DNA of 64,000 nt from assembly GCA_033239005.1 (NCBI GenBank), contig BSQZ01000079.1, positions 1,914,501-1,978,500 of the forward strand, read 5' to 3'. Both the position numbers and the translations under genes were made by a program. The number at the start of each line of letters is the position of its first letter. Within the stretch, counting starts at the first letter, position 1. The DNA comes from Lamellibrachia satsuma. Its lineage: Eukaryota; Annelida; Polychaeta; Sabellida; Siboglinidae. Under the pieces are notes generated by a model that made no database searches, was not told the DNA's origin, and saw nothing but the letters and a program-made list of their open reading frames with translations. Positions 48,601 through 59,108 of this stretch are shown here, one piece after another.

Positions 48601-48636
48601 GAGCTTGAGTTTGAGTACGGTTTATAACCTCGGGCC
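45612..48636. mobile_element. Non-autonomous DNA transposon A, PIF/Harbinger-like ends
   Basis: It begins GGCCCGAGGTTATAAA and ends with the inverted form TTTATAACCTCGGGCC. An inner pair (CGAGGTTATAAAAC near 45694, GTTTTATAACCTCG near 48532) and many GAGCACGAAA/TTTCGTGCTC words make the subterminal regions highly structured, including the palindrome GTACTCAGCTGAGTAC near 48508. The flanks are CTT (left) and CTG (right). A GG-initial TIR with a 3-bp CWG-like target suggests PIF/Harbinger, but I find no transposase. Short plus frames (45929-46138, 46062-46358) are unrecognised. It is about 3.0 kb. Confidence 0.75.
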
Positions 48637-48656
48637 CTGGTGTTGGTGTGTTCCTG
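48637..48656 (-). other. 20-bp spacer of gypsy integrase sequence between the two transposons
   Basis: Read on the minus strand and joined to the flank beyond transposon B (less one CAG duplication), this spacer continues the integrase frame with residues R-N-T-P-T-P, a conserved gypsy integrase motif. It therefore is host-element sequence trapped between two insertions. Confidence 0.8.
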
Positions 48657-51623
48657 GGCCCGAGGTTATAAACCGTACTCAACTCAATTGAGCACGGTTT
48701 CATGCTCAAGCCTCGCTTTCACACCATGCTCAAACTCAGGCGAGGTTATAAAACATCTTGAGCACGAAATGCTGAAATCCTGAGTATGCTCAAGACCGTG
48801 CTCAAGCATAAAAAAAATGGCAGCTCACGCATAAATTTATTGAAGTCGTTGAAAGTTCGTCCATTTTGAGAAGATAAGCTGTCCGATTTTAGGGTCCAGG
48901 CCGCATACTTCCGAGTTTTATCCGTATGAAGACCTGATGGAATACGACATTTGTGAAAGATTTTGTTTGATGGCTCAAACTGCACTATTTAACGAACATT
49001 TGCCAAACGTAACCGCAGCAGCGACAGACACCGCAAAACAAGTGATAGTTTACTTTTAGTAGCGGCTTTTTTGGTGACGGGGACCATTCATTTACAGCTG
49101 CTGCAGGACGATAACAATCTATTTCAACTGCCGAGTCAGAGGCAGAGCCATGATTCACACGAAATGTGTCTACAGAAATTAAAACTATGTGGTTTAGTTG
49201 AACGATTTATAACATGCCATACTGGACATTAATGCATACCAATACGATATATGCGAAGTGTATGTGTGCTGCAAAATAAAATTATTCCGAGAACAATACA
49301 GCCACTTCGTTTTGTCACTGACACTGTACAGAATTAGGCAGTGATTTAAAACATTTCGCCAGTTTTGAGTTGGGAATATAGCAAATAATATATAATTATG
49401 TGTTTATAACATAATTTAGCTAATCTAAATATTATATCAACTGGATTAAGCTTACATACCATGCTATATTTATATTATTCATGCAGCCCGACCCCAGGCC
49501 AGGGCGAAGGATGCATGTATATGAAATATAAAAAATTGCTATCCCAGGCCAAGGCAGCTATAGCCTAGGGGTAGGACTTCACATCGTGGGTGACCTTTGG
49601 AAGTAGAATATACATGCAAAATATGCAACACACACACATCCAGGATAATGTAACACTTGTGTTGTCGAGTTTTTTAAGAGATTGTTCAAATTGAACAATA
49701 TGTAAACAAAACCTAACATGTCTATATTTAGGCTACCGCAATAAGCAAAATTGTAGGTTATTGATGTTAAGCATAATGCTGTTCTAGCCTTACTACTCCA
49801 ATGCCGCAGGAACTCTAAGAACGAACTAGTGCAGGTGACAAACTACAGCTCTAATATAGTGTTTACACCTTTCCTATACTTTATAGCAAATGCAAATTTT
49901 CCAAATAATAGATACAAAGATATCACGACTTTTCTTAGACAAAGAAGCACATCATACTTTGGGAAAAGTATGTGATTAGAATATAAAGTACTGGCAAATA
50001 TAGCTATACAATGATTAAGAGGCATGCCACACTAAACAAAGCAAGGTGTTAGTGAAAACAGCGACATGTGTAGTGCATATACCCATGGCGTATGTAATAT
50101 AATACTAATAGTAACATATGCTGCATATATTGTCTTGTGCAGTAACCTATTTCAAATATAACTTAATTTATGATAAATAAAATAATATATTTTATGGAAA
50201 TAATGATTCCATATAGTAGATAGTGTGCACATTAAAAGTGCAAATAATATATTTGCTTGGGCAATCTCATCATAATTATTATTATTAAGAATTACCACTA
50301 CAAATCAATGATAACATAGCTTACTCTTTCAGTTTACATTTTACTGTTTGATATTGTATTAGTACTATGTTTGTTTTATTATCTATAAAAATATTAATCA
50401 TTAAGGAGTAATACAAACCTTTCTATGATATTCAATGAAATCCGTTTTAGCATATCATCTATTCATTTCAATCACTTTACTCTGTAATACTACACCCATA
50501 TAAAAGATAGGCTGGACTAAAATTATAGACTACTAACAGTGGGTAATCCCCGTGACACAAACAGGTGACACCCGGCGTCAAAACTAAGCCTAGACTAAGG
50601 GGGCAAACAAAATTAGTTGTTAACACCGCTATTTCTTAGTTTTGACAAATACTTCAGTTTCTGGGTTCACTGCGCAACAATCTAAATACATCACTGTGTA
50701 GTACACAGAGTCTTCTACGTGGCTCTGAGGTATGGTTCCACCAGACAAGTGTATAGACTATAGTTCAAGTGTATAGGCATAGCCATAGGTACATCATGAT
50801 CTGAACAGAGTAGTTTTTACATATTCAGTACACATAGAATGATCAAAACTATGAAACTGAACCTTTGTCTCACAAAATGTTTATTTTTGTACTCCTCTTT
50901 CCAGTACGTGTGTATTGTTACACGCATGTATAGATTATGGAAACAATGGACATTCTAATGAAATATTAAAACAAAATATTATAATGAACCACGGATTTAG
51001 GTAATGTCATTATTGTTTACCTTTGACAACATAAATATAATATATTTTTGTAATGAAATTGATGTTATATTAACACTTGTATTCATTAAAAAAGCACAAC
51101 TTATCGTGTTCCTCGGTACATTTCCAGAAGTTCTAGTTACCACGCCGTAAATGAACATGGCAAACATAATTAGGCTGCCGAATCGCTTAGTTGGGGCATA
51201 ATCTTAGCCTGGCTGCGAGGTGTTACTTTTTGCTATTTTTAATTTTAGGCAGTTTTATCTTGTGATTCGTCTCGTTCTGTCTGTTAAATCGTTCACTGCG
51301 TGGTCGACTTTCCACACACCGTGTGATATTGGTGATGGGTTGATTTTTCTCAGGCGCTTTTTCCCGCAAAAGAGACGCTTGCAGCCGAAATTCTTCGTCC
51401 ACCACTGTTTATATGCGGAAGTATCTTTGTTATCTTTTTCAAAAAAAGAGTTCCACTTGGCCGCTTGTGCATTTGAAAAACCAGCGTCGTTTCGTACTCA
51501 GCTGAGTACGTACTCAAGACGTTTTATAACCTCGGTTGAGCACGAAAACTCTGGTGAGCATGAAATCTCACACTTGAGTACAGACCCGAGCTTGAGTTTG
51601 AGTACGGTTTATAACCTCGGGCC
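48657..51623. mobile_element. Non-autonomous DNA transposon B, same family and orientation as A
   Basis: It has the same ends as A (GGCCCGAGGTTATAAA and its inverse) and is collinear with A over about 3 kb. Differences are scattered substitutions plus indels, such as loss of about 14 bp near 49230 and of a stretch near 49290, and an extra ATT unit near 50280. It is flanked by CTG on both sides (48654-48656 and 51624-51626), a 3-bp target duplication. It has no transposase-like frame. The frame at 51220-51627 merely crosses the subterminal repeats. Confidence 0.8.
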
Positions 51624-52492
51624 CTGATCTCTAACAAAGCAAGATAGGGGTCTGTCTGCGATTTCTTGCATATGCGGAACATCAACTTTGCAGCTTTGAC
51701 AGCCGCTTCTGCTTTCCCATTGGCGTTTTGGTGCTCTGGTGCACTTGTTTGATGCTCGAAATCCCATTTCGCAGCGAATGTGCAGAACTCTTCCTACACG
51801 TACTGATGTCCGTTATCACTCACGACCACATATGGTATGCCAAATCTAGCAAAGTGTGACTTCAGCTGTTTAATCACGCTTGTTGTGGTTGTTGAGTTCA
51901 TTCTGTCAACATCCCAGAAGTTACTTGTGTAGTCGACTATGACTTGATAGTCTCCTTCCTTCAGCTGAACAAGTCTACACCAACTTTCTCCCATTGTAGC
52001 GTCGGTGTTTCATGTGTTATGAGGGTTTCTTCCTGTTGAAACCGCATACGATCTGCATGCCTCGCAGTTCTCAATGACTTGTCTGATGTCTGCCGCCATG
52101 TTCGGCCAGTACAGACATTCACGTGCTCTTCGTAACACACTTCCCACTCCAACGTGTGATCTGTGGAGACATTCCTTCGTGAGTTTCCGCATTCCCTCAG
52201 GAATAACAACTCGTTCTCCGCGGAATATCAGTCCGTCGCTGACAGCAAGTTCATCTCTCATGCTGAAGTATGCATGGACACTAGCTGGTAGTTCATGCCA
52301 CGACTCTGGCCAACCTCGCTGTATCGCATGTTTCAACATCTGCAATGTCTCATCCCTGTCCGTGCAAGTCTTGAGCATTTGCATGCGTTCTGTGCTGACT
52401 GGTAGATGCCTCACTGCATTCACAGCACCGAAGTTGTCAGTACCTCCACTGTGCGGCAGGTATGACCTTGAGAGTGTATTAGCAATATACAT
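51624..52492 (-). pseudogene. Gypsy integrase, zinc-binding and catalytic core
   Basis: On the minus strand, 52492-52010 carries the HHCC zinc domain (LTKECLHRSHVGVGSVLRR, then YWPNMAADIRQVIENCEACR). The catalytic core follows with GVDLFS (first Asp), a frame change near 51995, VVSDNGHQYV (second Asp), a stop after it, and then an NGKAEAAVKAA region (Glu). The coding sequence stops abruptly at 51624, where transposon B is inserted. Confidence 0.88.
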
Positions 52493-52528
52493 ATCTTTCC
52501 CTTTGTGGTATACGACTTCAGTGTTGTA

Positions 52529-53005
52529 CTACAGCATGCGAAGGAGCATTCCATGCAGTCTCCTCGGTGCTTTGTATAGCGGTTTCTTCACGATCATTTC
52601 CAATGGTTTGTGATCTGTGTGTACGATTGTTCGTCTCCCGAACGTATACTGATGGAGACGTTCCAACGCGAACACAATGACTAGACATGCTTTCTCGATT
52701 TGAACATATCGAGTTTCTGTGCTGGTGAGCGCACGACTTGCATACCCAATGGGTTTCCCGTTCTGAAGGAGTGCAGCTCCCAGTCCTCTTTCACTAGCGT
52801 CACATTCTACGACTAACTCGCTGTGTGGGTCGTAGTATGCAAGAACGGGGGTCTCCATCGTCAGCTTCTTTACTTTCGCCATTGCTTCGTCTTGTTCTTT
52901 GGTCCATTGCCATAGCACATCAGGCTGAGTCAGTCTCCGGATGGGCTCCTTAGCGCTGAAGAGGCCAGGTAGGAACTTCGACAAGTATCCTATTGTTCCC
53001 TGCAA
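52529..53005 (-). pseudogene. Gypsy RNase H domain
   Basis: The minus-strand frame contains IGYLSKFLPGLFSAKEPIRR, LVVECDASERGLGAALLQNG, IGYASRALTSTETRYVQIEK and IVHTDHKPLE. These are the connection and RNase H motifs of Ty3/gypsy pol (Asp of V-E-C-D-A-S, Glu of Y-x-Q-I-E-K, Asp of H-T-D-H). In-frame TAG codons just before (53006-53008) and after (about 52526-52528) interrupt it. Confidence 0.92.
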
Positions 53006-53008
53006 CCT

Positions 53009-54530
53009 CTAAATTCCCTTGACATCTGTCGGGTTTCCCATCTTGAGGATTGCCTCTATCTTCCTTTCGTCAGGTTTCAAACCCTCACTGGTCACCCTGT
53101 GTCCCATGAAGTTGATTTCATCGAGTCTGAACTCGCATTTGTTCTTGTTCAACTTCACGCCTGTTTCTCTACATCTCTGCAGCAACAGTCTTCTTGACAT
53201 GATCTTCTTCGTCACGCCCGAACACCACTATGTCATCGTCGACACATGCGACTCCGTCCAAACCCTCCAGTGTTTGGTTCAATTTCCTCTGGAAGATCTC
53301 TGCACTAACATTCATTCCGAATGGTAGACGATTCCAACGGTATCTACCGAACGGCGTTATGATGGTGGTGAGCAGACTGCTTTCGTGATCTAGTTCACAG
53401 TGCCAGTGGCCCGATTGTAGGTCTACCTTTGACAGGACTCTTGCAGTTGACATCTCTGGTAGCACCTCTTCCATTATCGGTAATGGGTACAGTTCTCGTT
53501 GTAGAACTTTGTTGAGTGGCCTCGGGTCAATGCATACTCGCAGCGATGCATCCTTCTTTGTCTGAATTGAAATTTGGTTGCACCACTCAGTCGGCTCCTC
53601 GATGGGACATATGACTCCCCTCTCAACCATTTTGTCAAGTTCAGATTTTAGCTTCGGTTTGAGTGTAACTGGCACTCTTCGGGCAGAACACTGTATAGGT
53701 TTTGCACCCTCTTCCACGTGAAGATGTACCTTTCCCGGTAGGGTTCCTAGTCCGCTATCGAATACGTCGGCGTATTCATTCAACAAGTTTGTTGTTATGA
53801 CTTGATGAAGTAGCTTGAAACAGTCATACTTCACTGTTATTAGTTCCATCTTTTCTGCTGCTTGTCGACCCAGAAGAGGAGTAAAGATTCCTTCGACTAC
53901 TTCGAACTGCACGGAGTAACTTGTTTGATTGACCGGGTTGACCAACGTTGCCAACGTTTTGCCTATGACCTCTCTCGTGGTCCTATTCCACATATGCAAT
54001 GTGACATCAGATGGGTGAATGTCATCTTTGCTGACATACTTTTTCGGTAACACATTCACGGTTGCGCCACTGTCGATTTGAAATTTCACGGATTTGTCGT
54101 TCATCCACATTTCGGCGTATATTGGGCCTTTGGTGTATCTGCCTTTATCCAAGGCCATAATGGATTCTTCATCGGTGCGTCCACACCGGTCCACCGTATG
54201 CACCTTCTTGTTTCCCATCTTGCAGCAGTTTGAGAAGTGGTTTCTTCCCCCGCATCTCCTACACGTTCTCCCCCATGCCGGGCAACAGACTTTCTTTTGT
54301 AGGTGAGCTCGTCCACAGAATTTACACATGCGTTTAGTGTCACCATCACTGTATGTGGCGTTTTGTCTTCGCTGCATTGTCCTTTGACTGCGTAAATTGC
54401 CGGGCTTCCAAGCTGAATTTTGTCTGTCAGCATCACCAGAGTTAGATTTCTTAATTTTGTGTATCTCTGCAGAGTCATTGATTGACTTCATCTGTGCCGT
54501 TGCCGCCTCGTCGGAACGGCATATGTCCAT
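53009..54530 (-). pseudogene. Gypsy gag zinc knuckles, protease and reverse transcriptase
   Basis: The frame 54530-53169 begins in late gag (MDICRSDEAATAQMKSI) and has zinc knuckles (CKFCGRAH, then CRRCGGRNHFSNC). The aspartic protease follows (FQIDSGATVNVLPKKY). The RT has ...RPLNKVLQRELYPLPIMEE, LSKVDLQSGHW, TPFGRYRWNRLPFGM and the active-site box CVDDDIVVFG, where the usual aromatic residue before V-D-D is Cys. A frame change near 53215 leads into 53215-53009 (LLLQRCRETGVKLNKNKCEF, then FMGHRVTSEGLKPDE), which ends at a TAG. Confidence 0.92.
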
Positions 54531-54580
54531 GGCTGCTTGTAACGTGAGTTGCCGCTTTTGGAGAAGGTGTTTTCGCGTTC

Positions 54581-55042
54581 CTAGACGCCCATGACAATCC
54601 TATCTCTGATAAGTGAGTCGCTCATACAATCGCAGAAGTTGCATGATTTTACGAGATTCTGTATATCCGCCAGGTATGACTCAAAGGATTCCTCGGTACC
54701 TTGGTTTCTTCTATTGAAAACGTACCGCTCATACGTTTCATTTATCTCGCCTTGTATAGCAGCATCTAATTTTCTGATGATGAGGGTAGTGTCTTCTTTG
54801 TCTTCTTGTTCGGTGAACGTCAAGTTATCATACAGTCTGACACCTGTCGGCCCCATAACGTTGAGGAGCACAGCCAGTTGATATGGCTTCTCCTGCCGAT
54901 TTAGTATTGTAATGACAGCGTAGTTGTTAAACAAACGCTTAAACATCGTCCATTCTTCTTTGGGGCTGTCCTTTAAACACAGTTGTGGCGGTGGATTTAT
55001 TTTAGCTAACGGCGCCGCAGCCACCGCTTCTGCCACTGCCAT
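54581..55042 (-). pseudogene. Gypsy gag
   Basis: 154 codons from an ATG at 55042. It contains CLKDSPKEEWTMFKRLFNNY, YERYVFNRRNQGTEESFESY and LIRDRIVMGV. This pattern (W-x-x-F-K-x-x-F-x-x-Y; F-x-x-R-x-Q; S-x-E-x-Y; I-R-D-R-I-V-x-G) is the retrotransposon gag capsid region found in Ty3/gypsy elements. The frame stops soon after the I-R-D-R motif, and the continuing gag sequence is in another frame from about 54590, so a small indel has disrupted it. Confidence 0.9.
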
Positions 55043-55226
55043 CGTGACGGTGTTCTCACAAAAGACTATAGACGGTAAAACCGCGTGAGTTTCGCTGCCG
55101 TAAGCACTTGCTGCACTTTCAACACTCGCTCACGAGCGTTCGGATATTTCAGTGTACATTTAATTGGGTAGAAATAACATTGTCCTTTACTCACATGTTT
55201 GCGATCCTGGGGCTTAGGCTCACCCT

Positions 55227-55244
55227 ATCCCCTCGCTGCCACCA
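55227..55244 (-). promoter_or_regulatory. Putative primer-binding site
   Basis: TGGTGGCAGCGAGGGGAT on the minus strand directly follows the 5' LTR. Retroelement primer sites begin TGG (complement of tRNA CCA). I did not assign the tRNA. Confidence 0.6.
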
Positions 55245-55386
55245 CGTTTCAATATGTCGTTTATTGTCACTATTGAACTGTTTAATACACCGCACAATTC
55301 CGGCATTCACACCTTGTTACCCGGCGGGCAAGAGTAGTGCGCATGATCGTAGCTACAGTCTTTTGTACAAGTCACATATTGACACA
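55245..55386 (-). repeat. 5' LTR of the gypsy element
   Basis: 142 bp, differing from the other LTR at seven sites, including the terminal base. CCATG follows it on the plus strand at 55387-55391. Confidence 0.92.
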
Positions 55387-55412
55387 CCATGAGTTTAATT
55401 CACTAGGGTTCG

Positions 55413-55420
55413 TATAAAAG
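55413..55420 (+). promoter_or_regulatory. TATA box candidate for the OTU-domain gene
   Basis: TATAAAAG stands 101 nt before an ATG with a following open frame (55521), just past the gypsy target duplication. Confidence 0.45.
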
Positions 55421-55520
55421 CAGAAGTGTAGGCTCGCTCATGTAGGAATTCGTTTGATTTTTGTTGTTGTTACAACATGTCACCAAAAAAAGGCACAATG
55501 CACAACCTGTCAATACGCTC

Positions 55521-56627
55521 ATGGCATTTGACATAACAAAGAAACCGAAAAGGAGCGCCAATGAAGGTATAAATGGCCGAGCACTGCAAGACCACTGTTA
55601 CAACTTAGGCATCTGTACATAAACCCCGAAAGTTGAAACGGATATATTATACTAAATATTATAATAAACACAGTCAGCAAGATTTATTTCTACTTTCAGA
55701 AAAACATTGGGAGAAAATAACATATTGTCGGCTATTCTTAAACACAAAATCAAAACATGGTTCTACTGGTGTTGTCTTGATGTGTAAATCGATTAGTGGT
55801 ATACCTTTTAGACCGATACTGGAAGATATTTCAGCAGAAGAACATGAACCGAAACCGTTCTGGATGCAGCCATTTGTTGAGAAATACCAAAGTGCTGCAG
55901 ATGGCTATTCACACAGATGTACCAGGTGATGGGAACTGCTTTTTTCACTGCATGTCAGACCAGCTGAAACATGTGGGTATGCAGCCACGCAGCCACGAAC
56001 AGCTTCGGTCTAACCTTGTATGCAACCTTCAAAACTTGGTAACTGACCGAACGAACGGATTGGCGATAACATATGCCAAAAAATATATTGTGTAAGAGAA
56101 ACAGGTCGTTATTATTTATTGTTGAAAGGAACTAAACTAATTATATCATAGTTTTAGCGGGAGACTCGTTTACTAGTACACTGTGTCATCAATTGTTTCC
56201 AAAGAGGACGGCAAACCTGTCAAGAGTCATGGAGCAAGAAAGTGGAAAATAAAAATAAATAGATCACCTCCGACAAAGGAGGCATTTCACTAACCTGAAG
56301 CAACTAAAAGGTGTACCTCCAGCTCTGATATAATTTGCTATATTGTTTCCTTACAGGATATTGGTGACCCTCTTTTCGAGTTTTGCACCCGGAATACCTG
56401 GCTGCAATGAATAAGCCCTCTTTCTCATTGCAGCCAGGTATTCCGGGTTGATGCGGTTGCCGTCCAAGGAATGGCCAGAATGTTGGGCCGTCATTTACAC
56501 ATTGTGACCAGCCAGGAGCAAAGCACGAAACAAGACTACTCGGTCAACAAAATCACAGCCAATTTTAACTCTGGCACTGGAGATCCTCTGCTGTTCGGAC
56601 ATGTTGGAGAGCAGCAGTCTTGGTAAT
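55521..56627 (+). pseudogene. OTU-domain (cysteine protease fold) gene, disrupted
   Basis: Exon 1 (55521-55566, MAFDITKKPKRSANE) ends at a GTATAA donor in phase 1. Exon 2 starts at 55700 after TTTATTTCTACTTTCAG in the matching phase and runs through EHEPKPFWMQPFVEKY. After a one-base frame change near 55885-55920 it reads AIHTDVPGDGNCFFHCMSDQ, the OTU catalytic D-G-N-C box, then SHEQLRSNLVCNL, ending at a GTAAGA donor (56092). A later exon has DAVAVQGMARMLGRHLHIVT and LLFGHVGEQQSW then TAA (56627), matching the C-terminal half of OTU domains. The frameshift and the palindrome at 56387-56448 mean it is probably dead. Similar OTU genes occur in invertebrate transposons, so host or mobile origin is open. 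Confidence 0.65.
56387..56448. repeat. 24-bp perfect palindrome inside the OTU gene
   Basis: ACCCGGAATACCTGGCTGCA plus ATGA (56387-56410) is exactly reverse-complemented at 56425-56448, with a 14-nt loop. The right arm contains the CAG preceding the last conserved OTU segment. A stop codon lies in the loop in the frame of the left arm. Confidence 0.95.
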
Positions 56628-56820
56628 AATGATGGATCGCGCACACGCGAGCACACACAGAAACACAGCTGACATAAACATAGTTTCTAGTATATAGTTA
56701 TTTCCAGCACCCGGCAACGTTCTATTAACTGACTAAAGTCTTTATAATTAGACTGTGGTTAGAATGTTATGGTCTTTTGAGTTCTCATTCAACTTTTAGA
56801 ACGTTATCGCCAAGCACCAA
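56628..56820. other. No feature seen
   Basis: Unannotated sequence downstream of the OTU gene. Confidence 0.4.
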
Positions 56821-56825
56821 ATGTA

Positions 56826-56895
56826 CCGTGTCCGGTTTGCGTCTTGAATTCAGAACTTTGGCATGACAGGCGGATGTGCTAATCACTACACTTAC
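56826..56895 (-). mobile_element. tRNA-derived SINE head (candidate)
   Basis: On the minus strand GTGTAGTGATTAGCACATCC followed by GCCTGTCATGCC and then TTCAAGACGC resembles A-box and B-box (TTCRANNC) promoter sequence of tRNA-derived SINEs. The phrase ATCCGCCTGTCATG is commonly seen in such elements. Confidence 0.35.
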
Positions 56896-57879
56896 TTTGT
56901 GTTTTGTAACGTCAACGTCAATTAATTATATCATACTGTTCCTCTTTCTGTTGTGTATTTATATGATGCCTTTTAATGTACATGGCGCAAAGGTCTCAGG
57001 AAACGTTTTAATCTACCAGTTTGCAGTCACTGTTGTTATATGGCACTACTACTACTTTAAGCAGAATGTCTCTCGATTCAAATTCAGATTATGAATCGAA
57101 TGGTGTACTTTATACAGAGTAGTTTAAAATGCAACAACAGTTTGGATAGACTCCCTTGAGAGGGCAATCTAGCCCTTCGGGGTATTGGTTCATATATGTC
57201 AAAAAGTTTTAATTACACCTTGTCTCAGTTAAAACTTGATGCCACGACTTTCTGTAATATGAAACCTAGCTACTTTTATTATATAATTCAGAACTACTAT
57301 CAGAAGGGGCTGGCTGAGAAACTATTAAACACAGTTTCCTTGGCAAAAGATGTGCTGAATAATATAGAGAATGCGTGTAGCACTACCGTGCCTCTAGTTT
57401 GTAATAATGCCGATACAGAGTTAAGACGATTACGTGTTGTCTTAGTCATGTGTAGTATACTCGTTCGGAATAGGCCTACCTACAGGTGTAAATTAAACAA
57501 AATCCACTGCGTTTTGCCAAAATTCTAGACTCAAAAGTAGTTGCTGTCGTCTACTGTAAATTTGACATTTGAAGTTATACTTGTGTGACGAATACAAGAA
57601 AATACATAGGACTACTTTATCACGATTTTTTTATTTTCAGCAAATCCGTATTAAAACGGGACACGGCCCAAGGCCGTATTCCTCCCCAAAATCCGAATTC
57701 TATAGGTACGATGTCGCATGTCTGAAGTTTGGGTTGATTACATTAGACCCTAACTCGATTAAAACCACATTATTGGTGTCCCAAATTACACCATTTTAAG
57801 TGTTTTGTCTAAAAAACGTCAAATAGGTAGGAAGGGGGATACCCACCTCCCACACACACCCCGAGGCGCTTCACTGCTC
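56896..57879. other. No gene recognised
   Basis: Plus-strand frames at 57196-57528 (110 codons) and 57569-57799 have no domain that I recognise. Confidence 0.4.
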
Positions 57880-57947
57880 GTTTCGCGCCTTCGGCGCTTC
57901 ATACATTACCTTGGACCCACCCTTTTTAAACCTTGGATCCGCCCCTG
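57880..57947 (+). mobile_element. Right terminus of a hAT element
   Basis: GCGCCTTCGGCGC (a short hairpin) and then CCCACCCTTTTTAAA lead to CTTGGATCCGCCCCTG (ending 57947). CAGGGGCGGATCC-type ends are characteristic of a common invertebrate hAT group. The matching left end was not found in the window. Confidence 0.55.
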
Positions 57948-58213
57948 GCAGGGCATGCCCAATTATATTTCCCAACATCACCAAAATCATCAACCTTCTC
58001 CTTACCTCGGTAACATCATATGGAGTTGAAAAGGCAAATTGTTCTTTGAAATTCATAAAGAACTCCTTACGCAGCACCATGGGAGAAGATCGCTTCAATG
58101 CCTTTGTTCTGTTATTTGTCCATAAGACCATAAAACTAAACACAGATATAATCATTAACATGTATGCCAGGAAACATCACAGAAGGATGCTTCTATCCCA
58201 TGTCTTTGAATAA
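57948..58213 (+). pseudogene. hAT transposase C-terminal dimerisation domain (52-kDa-repressor-like)
   Basis: The frame reads IIFPNITKIINLLLTSVTSY, EKANCSLKFIKNSLRSTMGE, DRFNAFVLLFVHKTIKLNTD and MYARKHHRRMLL before its stop. L-R-S-T-M-G-x-x-R-x-x-A-L-V-L-L-x-V-H and Y-A-R-K-H-x-R-R-M are hallmarks of the hAT dimerisation region in ZMYM1/52-kDa-repressor-like proteins. It begins right where another hAT terminus ends (57947). The catalytic part is missing here. A separate hAT-type end lies downstream at 58765. Confidence 0.8.
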
Positions 58214-58220
58214 ATAGATG

Positions 58221-58468
58221 CATGGTTCATGTGCTTGGAGTTCATACATCTACCAGTAACCCATCATGGTTCATGTGCCTGGAGTTCATACATCTACCAG
58301 TAACTCATCATGGTTGATGTGCCTGGGGTTCATACGTCTACCAGTAACCCGTCATGGTTCATGTGCCTGGAGTTCATATATCTACCAGTAACTCATCATG
58401 GTTGATGTGCCTGGAGTTCATACATCTACCAGTAACCCATGATCGTTCATGTGCCTGGAGTTCATATG
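58221..58468. repeat. 44-bp minisatellite, 5.6 copies
   Basis: CATGGTTCATGTGCCTGGAG plus TTCATACATCTACCAGTAACCCAT begins at 58221, 58265, 58309, 58353 and 58397, with a partial sixth copy. It lies in the 3' region of the hAT relic. Confidence 0.95.
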
Positions 58469-58731
58469 ATATGTTCCTTTATCAGTGTTAACAGCAATAA
58501 AAAGTATGTCACTAATATTTGTTGTTTCCTGATACACTTACTGTATGTCTAGAAATGTAGTAATTTAGCATGTTATGAGTGGATAGTTTTTTAGTACTTT
58601 TATTCACCTTGCCATTTACTTTTTTGGGGCAAAATAAGTAATATTTTTAGAATTGAAATTGTGAATAGGAGAGGCTTAATTAATATTCAGTGATATAATC
58701 TTCTCAAAGTTGATCGCAGAAAGTGAGCCCT

Positions 58732-58765
58732 CCCCCCCCAATATGAAATCCTGGATCCGCCCCTG
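58732..58765 (+). mobile_element. hAT right terminal inverted repeat
   Basis: A C8 run followed by ATATGAAATCCTGGATCCGC and CCCTG ends at 58765. It is the expected 3' end of the hAT copy whose dimerisation domain lies at 57948-58213. The next eight bases (TAAGTCAC) would be the target duplication, but no left copy was found. Confidence 0.55.
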
Positions 58766-59108
58766 TAAGTCACATTAGATGGTGTACAAAACACTGATGT
58801 CACCTATGGCGCAGCTCAAGTATCTCGAGATAGACGGATACCAATGCATTACGATGACAGTGAATGAGCGTAGGTACAGCTCTATATGGCTTATTATTAT
58901 CGTTTAAGTGTGTACATTAACGCATGGTCGTGTAAACTTGACAATACTCATACACGCTGTTTAAAACGTAAACTGACACATCATGCAGGTCACGACAAGA
59001 AACCAGTACTAAATGTTACCAAATGGCATGTCCCAGACTTGTATGAAGAAATCAATAACAATAAACTACGTCAGTACATCATCACTGGCTGTGCGGAGTA
59101 TATGAGGC
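58766..59108. other. No gene recognised
   Basis: A plus-strand frame (58886-59482) crosses this region and the following repeat. Its N-terminal part (for example NVTKWHVPDLYEEINNNKLR) has no domain that I recognise. Confidence 0.4.

Larger units (their letters stand above)
44593..55386 (-). mobile_element. Ty3/gypsy LTR retrotransposon, carrying two nested DNA transposons
   Basis: Two 142-bp LTRs (44593-44734 and 55245-55386) flank gag and pol domains read from the minus strand. CCATG (44588-44592 and 55387-55391) is a 5-bp target duplication. The LTRs differ at 7 of 142 positions. On the minus strand the LTR starts TGTGTCAA and ends TTGAAACA (ACG in the 5' copy). Without the insertions at 45612-51623 the element is about 4.8 kb. 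Domain order gag, zinc knuckles, protease, RT, RNase H, integrase is that of Ty3/gypsy. Several stops and frame changes show it is no longer functional. Confidence 0.92.

Noticed and set aside
48275..48691. 138-codon frame, also present at 51220-51627, as a conserved transposon protein
   Set aside because: It spans the subterminal repeats of transposons A and B. Conservation only reflects that the two are copies of each other. No domain was recognised.
45617..51626. Transposons A and B as a simple tandem duplication or as LTRs of a larger element
   Set aside because: Each has its own complete inverted ends, and the spacer between them is gypsy integrase coding sequence; B has its own CTG duplication.
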